Below, one piece after another: positions 7,217 through 12,205 of a DNA stretch of 12,205 bases (position 1 is its first letter; every line of letters begins with the position of its first letter). Below the pieces are notes generated by a model. It made no database searches. It saw only the letters and a program-made list of their open reading frames with translations, and was not told where the DNA came from. Made by a program: the position numbers and the translations under genes. The stretch comes from an uncultured Gemella sp. (GTDB lineage Bacteria; Bacillota; Bacilli; Staphylococcales; Gemellaceae). Where the stretch lies: assembly GCA_927911695.1 (NCBI GenBank), contig CAKMQO010000009.1:1-12205 (forward strand), written 5' to 3'.

Positions 7217-8927
7217 ATGTTTCAAGCATTATATAGGAAATATCGACCACAAACTTTTAATGATATAGTTGGTCAAAATCATATAGTTTCTGTGTTGAAA
7301 AATGCGATTGACAAAGATCAAATAAGTCACGCCTATTTATTTTATGGATCAAGAGGAACTGGTAAAACCTCTATAGCGAAGATATTTGCTAATGAGGTTA
7401 ATGGAAATGAGATATATCAAAAAGAAAATGTTGACATAATTGAGATAGATGCAGCTAGTAACAATGGTGTTGATGAAGTTCGTGATATAAAAGAAGCTAT
7501 TAAATTTCTACCAACTGAAGGTAAATATAAAGTCTATATCATAGACGAAGTACATATGCTAACGACTGCTGCGTTTAATGCTTTATTAAAAACATTAGAA
7601 GAACCACCAGCACATGTAATATTTATACTTGCAACTACAGAAATTCATAAAATACCAGCTACAATCTTATCACGATGTCAGAGATTTGAGTTTAAGAATC
7701 TTTCGCAGGAACAGTTGATAGATAGGCTCAGATATATAGCCAAAGAAGAAAACTTAGTGATAGAAGATGAAGCGATAGAAAAAATTGCAACTCTTGCAAA
7801 AGGTGGTCTAAGAGATGCGATTAGCATATTGGATCAAGTATCTAATTACTCAGAACAAATTACATTAGGTCATATATTAGAAGTCACATCATCTATCAGT
7901 GAAGATGATATACTAGAATTTTATAAAGGATTATTGCAAGGAGATGTTACAAAATCACTACTAAAATATAATGAATTTGTAGCTCAAGCAAAAGATACTA
8001 AGTTACTACTTAATGACTTAATAAATGTAACTAGGGATATTGTAGTATATAAAAATCTAAAAGATACGAAACACACTGTTTATAATGTTGATAAAATTGC
8101 TGCAGAAATAGATAGTGTTAGTTTTGATTATTTCTATAAAATTATAGAGTACTTATCTCAAACAGAACAGCACATTAGATTTTCAACTGAATATATGAGT
8201 TATATGCAAATATGTATAGTGAAAATATGTTCTAAAGAAGAGGGTATCAATCAAAATAACTCAACTATTGACAGTGGACAAAACACTATGACTAGCTCGA
8301 GAAATATTGAGTTAGAAAATAAGGTAAAAGTATTGGAAGATAAGTTATTCAAATTAAGAGATGAAATGAAGAATATTTCGGAGTTAGTTCAAAGTAATAA
8401 TCTTCAATACAGTGCAAATAGTGATGCACTTCAAAATACAGGCGTGGTAAACACACCGAAAGAAGAAATTAAAGAAGTAATAATAAAAGATAAAAGTAAG
8501 ATAATCAAACTTATACAGGATTCAAATCCTAAGTCTTACTAATTACGCATCTAATGTATTTATAAAAATAATAAATGAGAGTTTAAATACAAATAATCCT
8601 GAAGTAACTACTATGAGAGAGTTATTTAAATCATGTAAACTTATAGCATCTTCAAAAGTAGGTGGTTTATTAGTTTTTAATGAAATGGATAATATGGTTA
8701 AGATGGCTCCGAATTCTAAATATAAAAAGTATTTAGAGAGTTTATTTAAGAGATTCATCGGAGTTGAGTATGAAATTTACACAATACAAGATCATCAATA
8801 TGAAATACTAAAAGATGAACTAGACAATCCAGTACAAGAAGTACATGAAGAAAAAGAACAAGTTGAAGAAGAAAAATTAACAAAGATAGATGAATTATTT
8901 GGTGATATTATTATAGAAACTGAATAG
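7217..8927 (+). CDS. dnaX: DNA polymerase III clamp-loader subunit tau/gamma (DnaX), zinc module absent, one frame break
   Basis: DnaX is the ATPase of the clamp loader that places the beta sliding clamp on DNA and, as tau, tethers polymerase III. Visible motifs: Walker A GSRGTGKT (44-51), Walker B IIDEVH (108-113), sensor 1 LATTE, the SRC motif with arginine finger (LSRCQRF, 151-157) and sensor 2 GGLRDA (196-201). A coiled coil lies at about 363-392. The usual four-cysteine zinc module between the Walker A helix and EIDAASNNGVD is missing: only about nine residues (GNEIYQKEN) join VN to VDIIEID, about 15 fewer than in E. coli. The frame given stops at 8542 (441 aa). The tau-like C-terminus is open one frame over to 8927, so a base is extra between 8505 and 8540, most simply an A at 8531-8532 (reading DSNPSLTNYASNV). 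Corrected length is about 569 aa, normal for Bacilli. Confidence 0.9.
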
Positions 8928-8955
8928 AATGAAAAACATCTATGTAATAAAATGA

Positions 8956-8983
8956 AATAATTTGAAATGAATTTCAAATTATT
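8956..8983. promoter_or_regulatory. Perfect 28-bp palindrome upstream of ybaB
   Basis: AATAATTTGAAAT, then GA, then its exact reverse complement. The right arm runs into the -35 box (TTGACA, 8982-8987) of the ybaB promoter. There is no T tract after it on either strand, so a normal intrinsic terminator for dnaX is unlikely. An operator for a dimeric regulator, or an RNA-end-protecting hairpin on the dnaX transcript, are the options. The regulator is unknown. Confidence 0.6.
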
Positions 8984-9010
8984 GACAAGTTGTAAAATTT
9001 TAAATAGAAT
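8982..9010 (+). promoter_or_regulatory. Promoter of ybaB-recR-tkt
   Basis: A perfect TTGACA (8982-8987) and TAGAAT (9005-9010) have the optimal 17-base spacer. A second TATAAT at 9011-9016 is too far from this -35. The start codon of ybaB is 33 bases downstream. Confidence 0.82.
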
Positions 9011-9042
9011 TATAATATAATTAGATATTAGGAGGAAATATT

Positions 9043-9342
9043 ATGCGCGGAATGGGAAATATGCAACAAATGATGAGAAAGATGCAAAAAATGCAAAAAG
9101 ATATGCTAGAGGCCCAAGAAGGATTAAAAGATCAAACAGTAGAAGGAACTGTATCTGGTGGTATGGTTACAGCTATTGCTAATGGTGATGGTAAAATTTT
9201 AGATATTAAAATTAAAGAAGAAGTAGTAGATCCAGAAGATATTGAAATGCTTCAAGATTTAGTATTAACAGCAGTAAATGATGCATTAGAAAAATCAACT
9301 AAACTAAAAGAAGAAACATTAGGTAAATTACAAACGGATTAA
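9043..9342 (+). CDS. ybaB: YbaB/EbfC family nucleoid-associated protein
   Basis: This 99-aa protein has the family hallmarks: a Met/Gln/Lys-rich N-terminal helix ([18 protein letters not shown]), the central [19 protein letters not shown] strand region, and a C-terminal helix with [11 protein letters not shown]. Members form tweezer-like dimers that bind DNA. The gene between dnaX and recR is a conserved arrangement in many bacteria. RBS AGGAGG lies at 9029-9034. Frame and length are normal. Only 18 bases separate its stop from the recR start, so they are co-transcribed. Confidence 0.95.
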   Translation: MRGMGNMQQMMRKMQKMQKDMLEAQEGLKDQTVEGTVSGGMVTAIANGDGKILDIKIKEEVVDPEDIEMLQDLVLTAVNDALEKSTKLKEETLGKLQTD

Positions 9343-9360
9343 GTATCCCAGGGCTATAAG

Positions 9361-9958
9361 ATGCAATATCCAAAACCAATTTTAGATTTAATAGAAAGTT
9401 ATTCCTTATTACCAGGAATAGGGAAGAAGACAGCTGTAAGATTGGCATTTCACACTTTAAAAATGCATGATAATGATATTAAAAAACTTTGCAGATAGTT
9501 TAGTAAATCTTAAAGAAAAATTAACTAATTGTGAAGTATGTGGAAGACTTAGCGAAGAACACGTATGTGATATTTGTTCGGATCCTGGAAGAGACAAGTC
9601 GACTATTTGCGTAGTTGCCAATGATAATGACTTAGTTGCTATGGAGAATATGCAACAATATAGGGGAGTGTATCATGTGCTTGATGGATTAATTTCACCG
9701 ATGGATGGAATTGGTCCTTTAGATATTAACATAAAATCCCTTTTTGAACGAGCACAAGATGAAACAGTAAAAGAAATTATTCTTGCTACGAATTCATCTC
9801 CTGAAGGTGAAGGGACAGCAAGTTTTATTTCGAGATATTTAAAAAATACAGATATAAGAGTTACTAGAATAGCTCAAGGTATTTCTTTTGGTAGTGATAT
9901 CGAATATGTAGATGAGGTTACTTTATCAAGGGCTATATCTGGTAGAATAGAATTATAA
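9361..9958 (+). CDS. recR: Recombination mediator RecR, one frame break
   Basis: RecR works with RecF and RecO to load RecA at gaps. ATG 9361 has a weak RBS (AGGG, 9350-9353) but gives the canonical N-terminus [15 protein letters not shown]. The helix-hairpin-helix [16 protein letters not shown] follows. The frame breaks at six A (9481-9486), reaching TAG at about codon 46; with five A it continues [16 protein letters not shown]. After the break come a C4 zinc finger ([18 protein letters not shown]) and a Toprim domain with [16 protein letters not shown] and [14 protein letters not shown]. In the Toprim strand the protein reads ICVVAND where many RecR have Glu (or Gln) at the Ala position. 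Corrected length is 198 aa, the usual RecR size. The stop is 16 bases before tkt. Confidence 0.93.
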
Positions 9959-9974
9959 TTTAGGAGGACATTCT

Positions 9975-11949
9975 ATGTCACAAAAATCAGTTAACGCGAT
10001 AAAAGTTTTAGGTGTTGATGCGATTAATAAAGCAAAATCAGGACACCCTGGAGTAGTAATGGGTGCTGCACCGATGGCTTACTCTTTATTTACTAAACAT
10101 TTAAGAGTAAATCCCAAGAAAACAGATTGGATAAATAGAGATAGATTTGTATTATCAGCAGGACACGGATCAATGTTACTATACTCATTATTACACTTAT
10201 CAGGATTTGAAGATGTATCATTAGAAGAAGTTAAAAATTTCCGTCAATGGGGTTCTAAAACACCAGGACACCCTGAGTTTGGCCACACTAAAGGTATTGA
10301 TGCTACAACAGGTCCTCTTGGTCAAGGTATATCTACTGCAGTTGGTATGGCTTTAGCAGAAAGATACTTAGCTGCTAAGTATAATAAAGAAGGTTATGAA
10401 ATATTTGACCACTATACTTATGTAATTTGTGGTGATGGTGATATCATGGAAGGTGTTGCTTCTGAAGCTTCAAGTTTTGCAGCAGTCCAAAAACTAAATA
10501 AACTTATAGTTTTATATGATTCAAATGATATTTGTTTAGACGGTGAAACTAAAGATGCATTTTCAGAAAATGTACGTGCTAGATACGAAGCATATGGATG
10601 GAATACAATTCTTGTTGAAGATGGTTCTGATTGTGAAGCGGTAAATGCTGCAATAGAACAAGCTAAAAAATCTGATAAACCAACATTAATCGAAGTTAAA
10701 ACTATTATCGGAGCTGGTTCTCCTAATAGACAAGGAACAAATGGTGTTCACGGAGCTCGTTAGGTGATGAGGAGACTGCATTATTCAGAAAAGAAATCGG
10801 TTGGGAAATGAACCGTTCGATATTCCTGCTGATGTATATGCTGATTTCAAAGCTAATGTTGCAGATCGTGGAGAAAACGAATATACTAAATGGGAAAAAT
10901 TATATGCGGATTATAAAGCAGAATATCCTGAGTTAGCAAAAGAGTTAGAAGAGGCTCTTACACGTGAAGATATTAAACATTTATCAAAAGAAAGTTTTAG
11001 CTTTAAAAATGTAGGAGAAGCGCAAGCAACTCGCAACTCTTCTCAAGATGCTATTAACAGTGTTGCAGCAGTATTACCAACATTCTTCGGAGGTTCGGCT
11101 GACCTTTCTCACTCGAACATGACATTTATTAAAGGTGATAACTTACAAGATGATGCACACAGAACAGAACGTAATGTTCAATTTGGTGTTCGTGAATTTG
11201 CAATGGCTACTGTATTAAACGGATTGATGTTACACGGTGGTGTACGAGTATTCGGTGGTACATTCTTCGTATTCTCAGACTATCTAAAAGCTGCATTAAG
11301 ACTATCAGCATTACAAAATCTACCAGTAACATATGTATTCACTCACGATAGTATTGCAGTAGGTGAAGATGGTCCAACTCACGAACCAATCGAACACTTA
11401 GCATCATTAAGAACAATACCGAATACTTATGTATTCAGACCAGCTGATGCGACTGAAACACAAGCTGCTTGGTATTTATCGCAAAAAACTAACGATAGAC
11501 CAACTTCAATTGTTCTAACTCGTCAAAACCTACCAATCTTAGAAAATTCTTCATTCGAAAAAGTTGCTAAAGGTGCATATGTTGTTTATGAAACAGCAGC
11601 AGACTTTGATACTATTTTTATCGCAACAGGTTCAGAAGTTGCATTAGCGATTGATGTAGCACGTGAATTAGAAAAAGATGGGTCTAAAGTACGTGTAGTA
11701 AGCATGCCATCAGTAGAGTTATTTGAAGAGCAATCTAAAGAATACAAAGAGGAATTACTACCATTAAATATCCGTCGTCGTGTATCATTAGAAATGGGTA
11801 ACAGTGCTCTTTGGTACAAATATGTAGGTTTAGATGGATTAGCTATTGGAATTGATAAATTTGGAGCGTCTGCACCAGCTAATAAAGTAATCGAAGAATA
11901 CGGATTTACAGTTGAAGCTGTTGTAGAGAAAATAAAAAATGAGCTATAG
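9975..11949 (+). CDS. tkt: Transketolase, two frame breaks
   Basis: Transketolase transfers two-carbon units between sugar phosphates in the pentose phosphate pathway, using thiamine diphosphate. RBS AGGAGG is at 9962-9967. Seen: SGHPG (H24), SAGHGS (H64), GPLGQG, and the cofactor motif GDGDIMEG with an Asn about 28 residues on (153-184). The C-terminal half has FGVREFAM with the catalytic Glu (about 408) and [16 protein letters not shown] (His about 458). The frame breaks twice in about 50 bases. A missing C near 10757 turns GAPLGDEE into a stop (TAG at 10761), and a missing A in 10806-10808 interrupts IGWENEPFDIP. Corrected length is 658 aa, close to the family norm, so the gene is probably intact in the cell. 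It follows recR closely without a terminator, and its last 11 bases overlap the next gene. Confidence 0.93.
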
Positions 11950-12205
11950 AGAAATTCGTCCAGGCGATATTATAAAGGTTAAAGTAACAGCGGTAAAACC
12001 GTACGGTGCCTTTATAGAAACACGAGATAAAATGGTAGGGTTAATTCATATTTCTGAAATTACTAATTGTTTTTATTTTTGATATAAGTAGCTATATTAA
12101 GCAAGATGAAATTTTTAGAAGTAAAAGTATTATCAATAAAAGATAATAAAATTAATGCAACATTAAACTTTAAACAGAAAAAAGATACAGATAAAAAAGA
12201 AATTA
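11939..12205 (+). CDS. S1-domain RNA-binding protein (YugI/CvfD-like), 3' end outside the window, two frame breaks
   Basis: ATG 11939 overlaps the end of tkt by 11 bases. The start reads [20 protein letters not shown], then AFIETRDKMVGLIHISEIT, a textbook S1 (OB-fold) RNA-binding domain. The layout resembles the small general-stress/ribosome-associated S1 proteins of Bacilli (YugI/GSP13, CvfD). The frame stops at a TGA (12079-12081) after 46 codons. Removing one T from the runs at 12070-12080, then another from 12112-12116, gives FDISSYIKQDEILEVKVLS and a lysine-rich tail (NFKQKKDTDKKE), the normal continuation. The RBS is weak, so translational coupling to tkt is likely. The gene leaves the window at its right edge. 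Confidence 0.78.

Noticed and set aside
11586..11819. 77-codon minus-strand open frame inside tkt
   Set aside because: Shadow of the conserved transketolase C-terminal half, with no start signals.
1..12205. Mobile elements, tRNA or rRNA genes
   Set aside because: No transposase or integrase fragments, terminal repeats with target duplications, tRNA cloverleaf or rRNA sequence could be recognised on either strand.

Overview
The window is strongly AT-rich and reads like a low-GC Firmicute of the class Bacilli. The protein styles (streptococcus-like PotD with an uncleaved anchor, DnaX, YbaB, RecR, Tkt and a YugI/CvfD-type S1 protein) would suit a Gemella-like genome, but the genus is an inference from memory and not proven here. 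Apart from one doubtful minus-strand fragment at the left edge, all genes lie on the plus strand.

Layout. (1) 1-103 may hold the start of a divergent minus-strand gene. 104-440 is intergenic: I see nothing in 147-228, then a candidate promoter (236-264), then a striking array of four 31-bp repeats (297-420) ending just before a ribosome binding site. (2) 441-4790 is a polyamine-uptake operon: an XRE-cupin regulator followed by potA, potB, potC and potD, with overlaps or gaps of at most 10 bases, closed by a strong intrinsic terminator (4814-4862). (3) 4953-5831 holds a small membrane protein and a single-pass membrane protein, then a terminator. (4) 6075-7052 encodes a paralogue of the latter with a long Gln/Asn-rich cytoplasmic extension; it has its own consensus promoter and terminator. 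(5) 7217-12205 is a DNA replication/repair and metabolism run: dnaX, ybaB, recR, tkt and an S1-domain RNA-binding protein that runs off the right edge.

How the genes work together. The regulator probably senses a small molecule through its cupin domain and binds the phased repeats to control its own gene and the PotABCD spermidine/putrescine importer. dnaX-ybaB-recR is a widely conserved cluster (clamp loader, nucleoid-associated protein, recombination mediator). Here tkt and the S1 protein follow recR without an obvious terminator and are probably co-transcribed.

Data quality. Seven genes (the regulator, potD, the small membrane protein, dnaX, recR, tkt, the S1 gene) carry single-base frame breaks, mostly in homopolymers, with both extra and missing bases. 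The proteins are otherwise normal in sequence and length after one or two corrections, and dnaX should be essential. The breaks therefore look like sequencing or assembly errors, not pseudogenes. I annotate each such gene over its full corrected extent.

Most interesting items: the 31-bp phased repeat array upstream of the pot operon; a DnaX from which the four-cysteine zinc module is deleted in frame; and the Gln/Asn-rich, prion-like membrane protein.
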